From contig QVOM02000049.1 of assembly GCA_003586115.2 (NCBI GenBank), forward strand, positions 24,939,333-25,003,332: 64,000 nucleotides of DNA, in the 5' to 3' direction. Below the pieces are notes generated by a model. It saw nothing but the letters and a program-made list of their open reading frames with translations, was not told where the DNA came from and did not search any database. This stretch comes from Salvator merianae (Eukaryota > Chordata > Lepidosauria > Squamata > Teiidae). Of the stretch, positions 36,401-49,956 are shown piece after piece (positions within the stretch are counted from its first letter, which is position 1; each line of letters starts with the position of its first letter). The translations under genes and the position numbers were made by a program.

Positions 36401-36656
36401 TTTACTGAGCGTTATTTTCTTTGTTGTGTATTTGAGCACAGTAAATAAATGATGATGATGACCACAGAATAGATAAGAAAGATCTAGGATAGAAATCCTC
36501 AAACATTGGTTAGTAAGCCACTGTGAGTTCATACGTTACCTTCAGGAAAGCTGTAAGGTCCCTGAGATGTTTTCAGTGATGAGTACAAAATATTTATACT
36601 TACTCCAATATTTATCTGCATTTATTATTATGCTAGTCATATACAATCTACCATGG

Positions 36657-37026
36657 GTGTAATCAGACAGGACCTTTTAAAGTTGTCCCTTTAAAAACAA
36701 AGCATCCCACCCCAACACACAAAAGATGCCTTACAAGCAGTTATCAGAATATGTGGCTGATACCAAGACAGATGCCACCTACCCTGATTGTGGGTGCTAC
36801 CCACTGATTGGCCTATTCAGTGTGAGCCCCCCACTCTTTGGTTATGTAGTTTCCTTCCCAACGTGGCATAAAGAAAGAAATACTTTCAGAGCTATGAAAT
36901 CACAAATGATGAAGAAGTGATCTTTCTAAGACTTCAAGACAGGGTAAGGTGAATGCAAAAGGAAAACATCAGTTGCTTCAGACTCATTCACCCAGATACT
37001 GCCTCATTAAGTGTGTCTGATCACAC
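36657..37026. repeat. hAT-like MITE with TGTCTGATCACAC termini
   Basis: The left end GTGTAATCAGACA and the right end TGTCTGATCACAC match at 12 of 13 positions when inverted. A 64-codon open frame inside has no recognised similarity. Confidence 0.55.
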
Positions 37027-37983
37027 TCTAGGTCTTCTTGACTTCTTGATTTCAGATCCTTCCCAAGTAGCACTGCGCTTTGCAATACATGCATAAAAAT
37101 TCTATCACTTCCAAATGTATTAAGGTGTTTCTTCAAATCCTTTCAGATGGCACCCAATGCATTTTGATTATAAAACTGTCTAGCCAGGCTAGCTTAGGCC
37201 CATAATCTTTTCCGTATAATACTTGTGCTTTGTTTTAACCAATTAAAATGACTCGCTAGTTCATAACAGAGTACTGAGGTAAGTGCTGAAGAAAACAAAA
37301 TGTATCTAATACAGGAGTTAAGTATCTGTGCACTGAAGGGGCAGAATGGTGATTCATCATTCACCTTTGATCTCAGCAAAGCAGAATAAAACTGGATTTG
37401 ATCTGATATGGAAGTAGGCACTAAAGGCCTTTCTGCACTTGCATGTGGTGTTCCAGTACAGGCCGTACCACCCTGTCCTAGAACAAGCAACCTGTCTCAA
37501 CCCATTGGCAGTGGAGTGGAACAGGCCATCTGCATGTGAAAAGCCCATTCCACTCAAGTCCTTGGTACTGCTTCCAGGGAGCCCTCAGAGACAGCAGCAA
37601 GGCTCCAAAAACCAGGAACAAAAGTTTCTAGTCTTCAGAGTTTCCAGTGTGGCACGTTTTGTGGTGGACCCATTTCTGGTAGCATTTCCTGGAGCATTTC
37701 CCCAAAAGGTCCCCCATACTATACTAAAGATTGGGAGCATGCCATATGCATGCCTCCATTAGCCAGTACACTAGCCCTGGGCCAGTTGTAGACCTCAATG
37801 TTGAAGTCCACAACTATATCAGGCTAGGGCAACATTTGTGGCTCCCTAGTCCAGTCCACACTGGGCAAATGTGGACGAAGCATGATGGGGGCAGGTTTTG
37901 CCCTAGTCTCCACTAACGTGTGGATATGCTGCCCTTTATTCCAGAATTTGTTCCAAAATAAGAAACAGTGCAGAAACAGTCTA

Positions 37984-38197
37984 AGGCTGTGATCAGATAC
38001 ACGAAAAAGCATCTCTGAGGCAGCTCAAAGATGGCTTCGAGGTGGGATTGTTCACACACCAGTCTGCCCCTCCCCTTTCTTATGAATGTTCTATGCTAGA
38101 AATGGTGAATTAGAGAAGACTTGGAAACAGGAGTGCCACACACTGTCTCTATGAGGCGCCTCCAAGTCACCCCTTTTGTTATGTCAGAACACAGCCT
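37984..38197. repeat. hAT-like MITE, family 1
   Basis: It begins AGGCTGTGATCAGA and ends GAACACAGCCT. It matches 53189-53403 over its whole length, including GTGCCACACACTGTCTCTAT. Confidence 0.75.
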
Positions 38198-39556
38198 AAG
38201 ACTCCTAGGATCGTCACCAATTTCATAATTTCCTGCTCCCCAGACTATAGTTTAACAAGAATTACATCCTATGGAATTTTGTTGTAATTATTTTTAAATA
38301 TGTATGCATCACACAGCTAATTACTGATAGTGATACTGGAAACTTCCAAATTATATTAATTTTTTGTTGTTGTTTTTGTGGTTGCAAAGACTGATACTTT
38401 CTCATTTGTGTTCAAATCTGTTTAATGGTACAATATGATTCAGTATTTTTAAACCTTAGAATACATTCGGTACATGCACGGTAATGATAGCTAGGAGAGA
38501 ATGTGTGGCAGATATTAGAATTTTTTAAAGAAGAAACTGACTAGCATTCACCTTCAACACAACTGTATGATGCTTTTCATTGCTAAACAGTTACAAATTG
38601 ACCTAGAGTACACTTAAGTGATTAGCCAATGCATAAGCAATTTATAGTAATTAAAATATTCCTCCTGAACAAACACGCGCAGCCTTTTGTGTGTGCAGTA
38701 ATTGCAGTAAGAGATATGATTCTGTCCTTGTTTCACCATGTACACATTATAACTAATGAGTTACATTCAGTATGAATAATCCTCTCAGACAATCTGGAGA
38801 CACCCAGGTAAGCACAGCTCCAACCTCAGAAGCAGAAGCCATCACAGAAGAAAATAAAGTAGGAATAGTGGAGCAGGTGTCATTGGGCGTCAGGTCCACT
38901 GGTGAAAATCCATTCAGGGGCTTCAGGAAGAAAAACAGATCATGCAGCTGTTATTACAGCAATCTGGATCTTTCCCCTGCAATGTCTCTAATCTGAAAGG
39001 CTCACTCTGCACGTCTCTTATTGTGCAATTTTCAATCTTGTTCCTCTGAAGAGTAGCCAAGGAACAGTTATTTTTATCTCTTTCCAATACAGGGGCTGAA
39101 ATGAAATACTCTGTTCGTTCAGATGAGTCAAGCACTTGTTAATTTCATAAGAAACCAACATGAAGTGATGCAAGTGTCAATACCAGCCAGGATAAACTTG
39201 ACTTAACAATTGTCAGTACAGAATTAAGATTCCTGCCTATTCCTGCCTTCAGAAATGATTATATTAAGTTCCTCACAAAAGGTCAACTTAGCTTCCCAGG
39301 CTGTGCTGGGCCTCCATAGCCATGATACCCATAGCCATCAGACAGGTATGTACTCCAATCTAGTAGTTAGTGTGGAATATGAGCATCCTTCCTGTTCTGG
39401 GTCAAGTGATTCAGACCAGGAAAGTAGAGCCAGAGGGGGTCATACTTGCAGCTGTCCACCGCCTAACTCCAGCCAGTCCCAGGCTAACTCCAGAGGACAG
39501 GAACAAAGGTTCTACAGCCTCCAAAGGTGCAGACCAGGGTTTTGTTTATTTGGGTC

Positions 39557-39915
39557 TGTTTGCACTTTGGTCTGGATGCTCACTAGCACAGTGCATCATC
39601 ACTTTGCAGAGGCCCTAGCTTTCAGGAGCATCTGTAGATGCTCCCAAATGCTATGAACTGTGAACAACTAAATCACTATCCACAGCTGTACCTGGAGCAG
39701 CTGAAGTGCACCAGTCAGCAGCACCTGCTTTCAGGTGCAAACACTGCAGGCTGCAGCATGGTTGTGGCTGTGTAGCTGTGCATCACGTCCTCAATCACCA
39801 TGGCAGTGACTGAACATTTCCATGGCCATTATCATGGCATGCAGGCCAGCATTTGCACTACAGGTACTTGAAGACTGGTTCCGGCCTGTTCCAGCCCTCA
39901 CAGTGCGGATAGCTG
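39557..39915. repeat. Harbinger-like MITE, family 3
   Basis: It contains GCTCACTAGCACAGTGC, GAGCATCTGTAGATGCTCCC and CACCATGGCAGTGACTG in family 3 order. Confidence 0.55.
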
Positions 39916-40662
39916 CTATACCACAGGGGCTGTTCCTGGGGGGCTGTGAAATGCAAACCTGCCCACTGTTGTTTTTTTCTTTGCAGCATGATGCAAACAG
40001 TCCATTTCTGAAACCATTTCTTGTTGGTGTGCTCCCCAATGCCATTTTCATATCGGTGCTGCCAGTACCACTCAAGGTGACTTACTGCTCCCCTCAGCCG
40101 TGTTTGCTTACCCCTGCTTCAATTCTGAGGGTGGGAGAAATCCTCCTCCCTGCCTGCCAAATCACAGCAAGGGAATCTTCAACTGCAATTTGAACAGGCA
40201 GAGGAGGCTTTCTTCCTCACAACAATCGATTGGTTGTGATTTTGAAACTGGAGAATGGAGGCTACATCTGTTTCCCTCCTTCTCTTGACCCATGGGAGAG
40301 ACGAAGAAGAAGCCTCCACCCTCCGAATTACAGCCAGTCCTGTCATGGATGGGGAGGAGAAGGCCTCTGTTGCCCATCCAAATCACAGCTGGGAATTCCC
40401 TCACTGCAATTTGACAGGCAAGGGCATCCAGCAGCAAGTGGAAAGTTTGCTGGGGATTTCAAAGAAGTTATTGTTTCGCTTAAAGTGAGGGGGAAAGCAC
40501 TAGGCCTCTAGCACGCTTCATTTCCAGTGCAGAAACTGCCTATGTTACCCACTGCTTGTAGCCATTCAATCTATACAGTGGAATTGGGCTGATATGAGCC
40601 TAGGAAACAAGACCAGAGGTGTGTTTATACCATTCATCTGACCCTTCTCTTTTAGAGTCTTA

Positions 40663-40804
40663 GGGCCTTTCTGCACTTTCTACCTTGGAATGGGATTATT
40701 GTAGTCCAGCTGCTCCTGGTACAGCTGTGAAGCACTCCACTGCTATACCAGGAGCAGCTGGACTATAATTATACCATTCTAAGGTAGAAAGTGCAGAAAG
40801 GCCC
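40663..40804. repeat. Compact foldback form of the family 3 MITE
   Basis: The 142-base element is almost a full palindrome. It starts GGGCCTTTCTGCACTTTC and ends GAAAGTGCAGAAAGGCCC. Flanks TTA and CTA are one base away from a TWA duplication. The inner arms CCAGCTGCTCCTGGTA and TACCAGGAGCAGCTGG also pair. Confidence 0.75.
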
Positions 40805-41082
40805 CTAGGCTCTTTCCACACAGTATAGGCTATCCCATGCTGCACTGAGCTATATGTAACCCACTGCAAGGGTTGTCTGTATTGTGGACAGCCCATCCTA
40901 GCCCAGTTCTAAAGGCTGGGAACATTTGAAGTCATCAACAGGGACTTTTAAGGAACAACCTAAAGGCAGTCCTCGAAGACATATCTCGAAGTTTTGTAGA
41001 TTCTCCGAAGCTCCATAGAAGATTTTTTTGAAGCTCCATTTTCCCATACAATGATCCAGCCCAATGGGTCTAGAAGAGCAGC

Positions 41083-41465
41083 AGCTTCTGGTCCAGATCA
41101 CAGCATGGTGTGGTCTGGGACAGTGCTGTCTGCACAGTGAAGCTAGTCCAGACCTGCAAGGGCCCCAAAGCTTGCATGACCTTTGGGGTCAGCTTCTGAG
41201 GGCTCTGAAGGTCTAGGAACAAAAGTTCTTCACCTCAGAACCCCGGGAAACCCATTTCAGCAGCACACTTTGGTGTGCCACTGAAATAAGTCCCCCAGTA
41301 GTCCAGAAAATGGGTCCTAACTTTTGCACCTCTCCATGTTCCAGGCCAGCCAGAGTAATCCAGATCAGGGGCCCCTGGTGTGGATTATACTCTGTCCTGT
41401 GGGAACGAAGTGTACCAGGGCTGGGCAAGATCTCACTGATCCACAGTAATGTGTAGACCAATGAG
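41083..41465. repeat. Long non-autonomous repeat, family 4
   Basis: The order TGGTCCAGATC, GTGTGGTCTGGGACAG, GAGGGCTCTGAAGG, GGAACAAAAGTTC is shared with 44811-45184. Other copies or pieces lie near 21640-22050, 33430-33800, 34500-34690, 37430-37981, 43680-44056, 56935-57450 and 57850-58420. Confidence 0.55.
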
Positions 41466-41649
41466 GTGCTGAGAGAGGACCACGAGGGATCCTGTTCTGG
41501 AACACAAGTCCATAGCTACAAATCCTTATGGGGGAAAAATGATGACATTTGATCATCAGATTGAATGGTTCTTCATTCTCCACAGATATATATACCCAGC
41601 AAACATCTTTCCATACTACATCAATTAGGAAATATATTTTCTAAAATAT

Positions 41650-42045
41650 GGGCCTGTTCATACTTTTAAGCTTAGAATGATAGAATTCTACCAGCATCAT
41701 AAGCCTGATGGGGAATCCCAGGTCCAATCTAGGCATCACGTGGACCCAATCAGGCCTTTGTGATCTGGAACTGAGTGATCGCGCATGTGTGCCATGCATG
41801 TGACACTGCTGCCGGTCACCATGGCAGCAGCCAGATGCTTGCTGGACACTGCCATCGTGAGGATCAGGCACAGTTGCCATTACGAGGATCAGGTGTGGCT
41901 ACTGGCATTTGCACCGTGAATGCTGGTAGCTGACTTCAGGACCTGTTTTTGGCCCCACAGTGTAGACAGTGTCTGTGCTTTGTGGTTCAGTACTACGCTA
42001 GAGCAGATGAATTAGTCTGTGATGGCATAGTAAGTGGGAAAATGT
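41650..42045. repeat. Harbinger-like MITE, family 3
   Basis: It starts GGGCCTGTTCATAC and contains GGTCACCATGGCAGCAGCC. Confidence 0.5.
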
Positions 42046-44089
42046 CCAGTGAAGCTTCAGAAGGAGCTATTTTCAAACTGAAATTAGAATAATTAATATC
42101 AAAGAATTTTCTATTTCCCTTTTATTATTTTCACAATTCCTGAATGGGCAAAACTGTCTTCATATTTCATTCTTTGAGTATGTTTTAAAAGGATCTTTTT
42201 AGGCACTGATAATATTTAGGGGTGGAGGCAGGGAACACTGAAGGATATGCAATTATTGTATGGTGTTCATGATGTTTTGAAATTCATCCTACATCAAAGG
42301 AATTTTGCAAGAGATATCAAAGCTTTGGAGTGTCATAGTAAAATCAGCTGGAAAGAAAAACGAGATTGAGATCATTTCAAAGTAATGAGATGGAGATTTT
42401 TATTTTTAAAAAACAGTCGGCAAAGCTGCTTAGATTAAAAGCCAAGGCAGGAAAAAAGAAGAAAGAATCTCAGTGCCAGAGAAATGAGACCACTGGGGGA
42501 ATCGTCCCACAAAAGTTTAAGGAAAATCTACTTTCAGCAGGATCTTTGCAAAGCTTTAAAGAAATAATTATTTAAATGCTTTAATTAATATTTTGTTTCA
42601 TTGGAGGCTTAATGCAGCCAGTGGCAGAGTCATAATACATCTTTTTTAAAAAAAAAAATCATGTCTCTTTTGAAAGGAAGGTCAGGCCATTCTCCTTCAT
42701 CGCAGTGGCCTTGGCACAGCCTGGCCATGGTCAACTAAGGTGCCTCCCTGGCTTCATTGCTGCTGAGCAAACCATCCTACAAGGAACATCTGCTACTACA
42801 CGTGACCTCTTGTGCAGGCTCAGCAGCCACTTGAGTTGAGCATAGCTCATTTTGTGACACAAGAGGGACCCTGTAGCAGCTGGTTGCCACTCCTCATGCA
42901 CTTTTTGGCACCTTTGAGAGAGCCACAGGGTTGTGGCAATTACCCCTAGATAGTTTGGAGGGGGAGTTAAAAATAGCCACCATGGGGGCCCATCAGAGGT
43001 TCTTGGCCATGAAATGGACCTCTGAGGAAAAGACACCCTTGATCTGAGAAGTTATCTCATCCAAGTATTTTTTAACAATAAGAGATGGGCTTCCACAACT
43101 AAGAACTGTAAAATGTTTGCTCTATTATTGCTCATCTGGTATTATTTGTTATGTTTGCAGAGCCCTGTTCTTCATGAGTTTGTACTACCAGATGTTAATC
43201 AAGAAGCAACCTTGGTGGATCTGAACAAATGTACTGATTCCTTTTACATACAAAAGGAGATCTTTCTATTGTCATATGTTAAACTTCAGGGACCTGCAAG
43301 TCTTACTTCAGTTAATCCTAATAGAATCCATAAAATCAAAAGTTATCCAGGCACACCAGTCATTACATCAGTTTTCATCACAGTACTTCAATTCTGTCAG
43401 TAGCCATTATTTTTAAATTAGAACATGCAGCTTTTATGTAAATATGTGACTTCTGAAATCCTTTCTTAGTTATGTATTTACTATAAAAAGAGATAACTGA
43501 GCATCATAGTCTATGGCCATTATCTTTTGTAAGGCTTGCATTTATACTAATGAATAAAATAATCATCTCTTCGTAAGGAATAATTGAATGGATCATACCT
43601 TCTCCCACCCTTTAATTTTTTACAAAATCTTAAACTTTGAAATATCCTCAGTTTTATGCAAATTTTACCCTTCATGTATAATGGGGCAGGAGGTAGCAGA
43701 AGAGCCTTTGGTGTTTCTGAGAGGGCTCTTTTCCCAGCATGCCACTTCTGATGACACTTCCTGGAGAACCACTGAAAAGGTTCCCCCATGATATACTGGA
43801 CCACAGGGGCATGCCCTCTGCATGCCGTTCATAGTCCAGTATACCAGCAGAGGGCCACTAAAAACTCTGCTAGTGGAATGGGATAGGATGCCATTTTGAT
43901 GCCATCTCCCAGCCCACGTCCTAGTCAAAAGTGGACAAGCCATTCCAAGGGGGGCAGGGCCTGTGCTGGGCCACACTGGCATGCAGACAGCAGACCCCTA
44001 GACTGCTCCAGTTCACCCCTTGATCTGGTATCCCACCAAGTGCAAAAAAGGTCTGTCATTTTTAACCTGTCCACGTTTGTGTTCTTATT

Positions 44090-44158
44090 TTGATTTTGCT
44101 GTAACATGCTCTGAGACCTTAGGATACAAGGCAGGATAGAAATATAAATAAATAAATG
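44090..44158 (+). repeat. LINE/SINE 3' end with (AAAT)n tail
   Basis: CTCTGAGACCTTAGGATACA is followed by AGGCAGGATAGAAATATAAA and a short (AAAT)n tail. Confidence 0.5.
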
Positions 44159-44810
44159 TGTTAATATTGGATCTATATTTCTGATAGTGTTGCCAGTTCT
44201 AACCTCTCTCATATTCCCTAAAAGGATCCTAGATTGCCAAATATCCTTCCTGCATTCACTGAAAACAATCCAGGAGGATTATGATTCCATCAACATGTTG
44301 CCCTGTCCATGGCTGGATGGAGCTATACATTGCAGGAACTGATGTGGAATTGGAAGGGCCTTCAAGGAATGTCTGAGGCTCCATCCTTCCCTTCCACGGT
44401 GGCCAGAGCACTTCTGCAGGTAGATTGGCATAGGGGTGAGGTGACTGGCAAGTGATCACCCCCATGCTGATCTGGCTGTTGGGGACCATCCAAGTGCTTT
44501 GTCTTATTCTCATGGATGGGAGGCCAGTGCATCAGACACACAGCCATTTGCCCACCCCACCACTTTGTTGACCAGAGGTCAGCTTCTAGGCACCATGTGA
44601 CAAAGTCTCACAGATCCTTGGCTCAGACTTCCAATTTTTATTTAAACCAAATAAAATTTATATTTAACCAAAGCTTTTATTTAAACTAAATACCAGCTTC
44701 CTACATTGGATCCAAACACTAGGACCTGGGAGATCAGGTGCAATCCCCACCCTACTCTGGAGGCACACTGGGTGACCAGTTACTGTCTCGCTTTACCTCA
44801 CCATGATCCA

Positions 44811-45184
44811 AACCAGCGGATCTGGACCAGACAGGCTGCTGGTTTGAACCATGGCAAGGTGTGGTCTAGAACAGCACTGTCTGCATGGTGGCACTGTTCC
44901 AGACCAGTTCCCGCACTGGTCTTGAAGCTCACATGAACTTCAGAGATGGCCTCCAAGGGCTCCAAAGGATTAGGAATGAATGTTCCTAGCCTCAAATCCA
45001 CTCATGTGCCACCTAAATGGGTCCCCCCAGTACTCTGGAACATGGAGGCATGCCTTCTACGTGTCTCTGTGTTCTGGACTAGGCCAAGCTGGAACACTGG
45101 TAGCCCTTGATGTCGAGGCCTACCAGTAATCCAGATCAGTCCCTCCCTGATTTGAATTGTGCTCTGTCCTGTGCAAACAGAGTG
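44811..45184. repeat. Long non-autonomous repeat, family 4
   Basis: It aligns by eye with 41083-41465 and shares the motif order given there. Confidence 0.55.
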
Positions 45185-45867
45185 TACCACCAGTGGGCTG
45201 GCCCTCCCACATTTTCATAAGGAATACCAGCAACTGCAGAAAGGCCCTTTCTTACCTGCTAGGTTGCTGCAAGAAAGAAATTGAGGACAAGAAAATAATA
45301 TTTGCTGCTTTGAGTTATTTGGAAGAAAGACAAGATACAAATGCAAACAAATGATTATGTGTTAATGATATTCTTTTAAAAGCTACAGATCAAACAAGGC
45401 AGTAAATATTGTTGATTCACCTACGCCTGTTCCTTTATTGTACAACTTGTATGTTTAGTCATTCTTATTTGAGAAGTTGCTTTTCAAGGTATAAACAAAT
45501 CAGTGCTCTTGTTATCTCAGTGCCATCCACAAACATGTTCCAAAATTGCCTACGTTCCTATCCCATTAAAAGTGTTTTACAACTTCATAGGCCATTAACT
45601 TTATGCTTAAATTCATGTAAGACTTGTTCAAACTAGCACTGTGTGCATATATGACATCGATAGCATGGGAAGATCTCTTGACACCTGCATTTTTCAACAG
45701 CAAGTAACACAAACTGCACATGAGATCCTTTTTGCATTACATTGTTTGCAATTTGCTCTACAGTCCTCATGGCTTTGGCAGTCTACCTGGTGGCTGGGGC
45801 CCATTGTGACCCTTGGGATGGAGGGCGAGCCAATTAGAAAGTAATAGTACCAGGAATAGAAAAGGTA

Positions 45868-46140
45868 GCACTAAGAACACAAGAAATGTCCCACTGGATC
45901 AAATCCATGGCACATGTAGACCAATGGTCTGTTGTCACAGCAGCCAACCAGCTGTACTGGGAAGTCCACCAGCAGGACAAGAGCACACAGCTTGCTCTGC
46001 TTGCAGTCTCCCAGCAGCTGGCCTTCAGAGGCATACCACCTCCTATTGCCATCAGGGATATTAGCCGTTGATAGCCCTGACTTCCATGAATTGGTCCAAA
46101 CCCTTTTTGAAGCCATCCAGATTGGCAGCCAACAGCTTGA
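45868..46140 (+). repeat. Sauropsid retroposon, CR1-like, longer copy
   Basis: CTAAGAACACAAGAAATG starts the copy and CCATGAATTGGTCCAAACCC with GAAGCCATCCAGATTGGCAG ends it, the order seen in this common reptile repeat. It is the same family as 18613-18730. Confidence 0.55.
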
Positions 46141-46308
46141 GTGTGTTGCCTTTATGGGCCAGCTGTCCAATGCTTGGAGGTGGTTCTATTATGCTTCCCT
46201 ATATCGTACAGCTACCAGTATGAGGCACTATGATTTCAAATTCTCCTCAGTATAAGAAATGTCATTAGAAAGTCAAACTCCATAGAAGAAACAATAAAAA
46301 GAGTTAGG

Positions 46309-46737
46309 GCATTTTTACACTTTGCAGCTAGTGAGCATCAGGGAGCACCAGATGAGCATCAGATGCTCACTAGTCAAGTGCCTCTCTACCATGCAGAGGC
46401 CCTGGTGATTGGCAGCAGACTACAGCTGTTCCTAATCGCTACCTGCTGTGGAGTACAAAGTTGTGCTCCGCAGTTGTACCGGGAACAGCTGGACTGCTTC
46501 TGGTACAGTGTGTTCACACTCTGTTGCCGGTCACCATGGCAGCAGATGGAAGCTTTCTGGCCACTGGCATGGTGCATGACGCCAGCAGGACATAGCATTT
46601 ACACTGCGAATGCTGGTATCCTTCTGCTGGTCTGTTCTATGGCCTCGCAGCGCAGACACCATCCATGCTGCAAGGTCTGTTCCATCATAGAACAGGATAA
46701 TTATCCTGTCCTACCATGGAAAGTGAGAACAGGCCCT
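46309..46737. repeat. Harbinger-like MITE, family 3
   Basis: It starts GGGCATTTTTACACTTTGC and ends GTGAGAACAGGCCC, with GATGCTCACTAGTCAAGTGC and CACCATGGCAGCAG inside. Confidence 0.6.
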
Positions 46738-47092
46738 TCATTTGAGTACAAAATGAAATAGGACCTGATTTCATCCAATGTCATCTGGGATTCAGATACC
46801 CTGGCTGAACGTCTCTCTAGACTATTCATTTGTTTCCTCTTCTATTTTGTCCTGGTTCATCTGCATGAGGAAGATAGGAAGGATGAGATGAAAAGGATTA
46901 TAAGCACAAGGAACGCCAGAAGTCCCTGTCCACTGTCATCAGCTGGTGGAGTGGTGAGTTAGCAACTGTCTGAGATCACCAACTATTGGCCTCAGGTAAA
47001 AACAGCAGCTATTTATATATTCTGGCTGGTTGCTCTGCACAACTGCAGTAGGTTCCTTAACCCCAGAAATTATAAGGCCTTCTGACTTACTA

Positions 47093-47271
47093 GCCCTTTC
47101 TGCACTTGACTTTATTCTGGATTATATCCCAGAATAGGGACCTGCTATCCACATGCTAGTGCAGATTACATCAGGCCCCAGGTGGGACCTGTCATAGTTC
47201 ATAGTATCATGCAGATGGCAGATCCCTGTTCCAGGATATAATATGGAATAAGGCCGAGTGCAGAAAGGGCC
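47093..47271. repeat. MITE, CTGCACT family
   Basis: It starts GCCCTTTCTGCACTTGAC and ends GAGTGCAGAAAGGGC; the interior has TTATTCTGGATTATATCC and its partial complement. A related piece lies at 9922-10045. Confidence 0.65.
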
Positions 47272-47346
47272 ACTGTCAAGTTGTCTCAGTAGTGAACTTT
47301 CTTGATTCAGAGAGGTGCTTTATGTTTCCCTTTTTTCTGTCTCTAA

Positions 47347-47770
47347 GGGTCTCTTTGCACTTTAGTATTAGTGAGCTTGGAGACATTCACTAGCATAGTG
47401 CATCTGTATTTCACAGAGGCCCTAGCAATCAGGAGCATCTACTAGCTATGGACAACAAAACTGTAGTCCTCAGCTGTACCAGGAACAGTACAGGTCCTGG
47501 CACACAGCATTCACACCTACTTCTGGGTGCAGACATTGCAGACCACATCACATCACAGCTGTGGCTGTGCAGTCGTGCACCGCATTCCCAGTCACCATGA
47601 CCACAGCTGCTGTCATGGTGGGCAGTCAGCATTTGCACTGTGACTGCTGGAAGCCTGTTTCTGGGCTGTTCCAGCCCTCACAGTGCAGCTGGATGCCACA
47701 CCACAGGGACCTTTCTACCTTAGAATGGAATAATTACCTCCTTTCTAAGGCAGAAAGTGCAAAAAGACCC
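47347..47770. repeat. Harbinger-like MITE, family 3, with TAA target duplication
   Basis: The termini GGGTCTCTTTGCACTTT and AAAGTGCAAAAAGACCC are inverted repeats with one mismatch. Direct TAA flanks both sides (47344-47346 and 47771-47773). A 3-bp TWA duplication is typical of PIF/Harbinger elements. Confidence 0.7.
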
Positions 47771-48864
47771 TAAGTGTAGGTTAGTGTCCTGTCTCCATGC
47801 TTTTGTGAACTAATGGCACTCTCAACTAACAATAGGATAAATTCTTGGTTGACAATTTTGTGGCCTCGGGTAGAAACAAGTTAACCAATATTTTCCTTGG
47901 ACTTGTCTCCACATTGGGATATAAACCTTCCTGATTCTGAACTTTCTGTCTCCGTATCAAGTCTTGTGAATAGTGAATAGTCCTCTGTGTTTCCTTGGCC
48001 TGGTTCTTGTGTTGACTTTCAATTGGTTCCTGTTCTGTCTGCAGTGTGATCCAAGCCTTGAGCCATGCTGTGCCCAATTGCTCAGTCTCAGGATCTAGGT
48101 CATATAGTCCTTGCTATCCAGTCTTAATTATTAGATAGCAATGTTAATATGCAAATAAATAAGTAGGACAGGCTTGCCACTTGCCCTGGGACTGCTGTCT
48201 GCTGCTTCTAGATCATAATTAGCTTGTTGCTTCTGTCTAATTTATTTGACTCTCAGCTTGTGGATTTGAACTTGGGTTACTTACTTAGCCCTAAGAGTAT
48301 GCTGTACCTAGTAGACTCTTCGCCTTCTCCAGCTTTACTTTGCAACAACCATGTCTAGTCCTGTCCCTAATTTTAATCTTGTTCTTGAGGAGACTTTAGC
48401 CCAGACCCACATCCAAGGAGGTCCAATCCCAGACTTGCTCTTGAGGAGACTTTGCAGACTGTGCACTGGCTGCCATACTGGACCAGCAAAAGTACTAGGA
48501 GTCTCCTTTCCATATGCTGGTCTAAGAGAAGTGCACAGACCACACCAGCATACAGAAGGAAAACTACTAGTATGCTTGCTGGTCTGGTACACCAGCCAAT
48601 GTGGAACTGCCCTTCATCTCAGTCTTGCTCCCTGGAAGGTGTTATCTTGCCACCAGCTCAACAACATTCCTGTTCCTTGAGTGCTACCTGGCAATGCTCG
48701 TGCCCAGTTTCTGCCCTGTCATTTCTTCCCTGTTTCCAAGCCTCTATCTAATCTCAAGTCTTGTATCCTTCTTACCTGAATTCTCCAGTCTTCCCATCTA
48801 GACTTCAACCTTCTCCTTCACGGTCAAACTCTGAATCTATCCATAGATTCCTGCTCCTGCCCAT

Positions 48865-49195
48865 GGGCCTGTTCATATCTGGTTGCTAGTGAGTGTCTGC
48901 ACACTCACTAGCAAAGCGTGTCCACAGTTCATGGTGGCCCAAGTGATTGGGAGCACCTGCAGACACTCCCAATCTCTACTAGCTGTGGACCACAAAATTG
49001 TAGTTCACAGCTGTACCCGGAGCAGCTGGACTTGGAATTTGAACATTCCAAGGTGGAATAGTCCCTGTGGTGCAGTGGCCATCCGCACTGCGAAGGATGG
49101 AACGTCCCAGAAACAAGCTTCCAGCACTCACAGTGTGAATGCTGGCTGCCCCACCATAGGGCCTCCACAAAATGCAGAAGCAGTTCTCTAATGAG
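48865..49195. repeat. Harbinger-like MITE, family 3
   Basis: It starts GGGCCTGTTCATATC and contains CACTCACTAGCAAAGCG and ATTCCAAGGTGGAATAG. Confidence 0.5.
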
Positions 49196-49627
49196 CATGC
49201 AGTGAGCTTTTCTATAGCTTACCCATGGCTGGTGACGTTTCCCAGCTAAATGTGATTGAATTCTAGAGAGACTCCATAGTCCAGAAACTATCAGCTGTAG
49301 CTAGGCTTGGAACTTTCCCTTTAAAACTATAGTTGCATATGAGAAACAGGATTTTCATTTAGATTTGGAAGCTCAGTGATATAGTTGGAAAGAAAATAGG
49401 AAAAACAGTTTATAGCAATGTAACAAAATGAAGTATATGCAGATCCAGCCAAATTGGTTCTGGGAGTGATCCATATTAAGCAAAATGGGTGTCAAAATCG
49501 TGTACAGTTTTTACTGGAAGTATACCCTTCAGATATTCTATGACTGAAAAGTCTTCAGAATCATTACAGTCCAATATTCTATAACAGTATTCTTTTGGTG
49601 TATTAGTCTCTTTTCAGACAAACTAAG

Positions 49628-49950
49628 AGTGTGATCAGACATGCTTAAGGGAGTGCTCCCTGGGAGAATAGGAGTCAGGGATGCCAGACGCTTTACCCCT
49701 GAATGCGCCTTATCTCATTCCGGAGCCTGGGAATGGTAACTTTTTCCTCATACCAGGAATAATAACACTGAGGTGACTCTTATTTTGGTTGAACTGGGTG
49801 GGAAGCTATGGAGGCAAATTTAGCCAATCACAGTCTGGAAATAGCTGGTGTGAGCAACCAATCAGGGCCACATCCATTCCATGTAATAATTACAATATAT
49901 AAAAGCAACATAAATTCGTCAAAAGGTCTAGAACAGAAACACTAACAGAA
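49628..49950. repeat. hAT-type terminus followed by a promoter-like CCAAT/TATA segment
   Basis: It begins GTGTGATCAGACATGCTTAA. Two CCAAT motifs (GCCAATCACAG, AACCAATCAGGG) precede AATATATAAAAGC at about 49895. This looks like a repeat with an internal promoter, but its right end and class are unclear. Confidence 0.35.
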
Positions 49951-49956
49951 AGGGCG

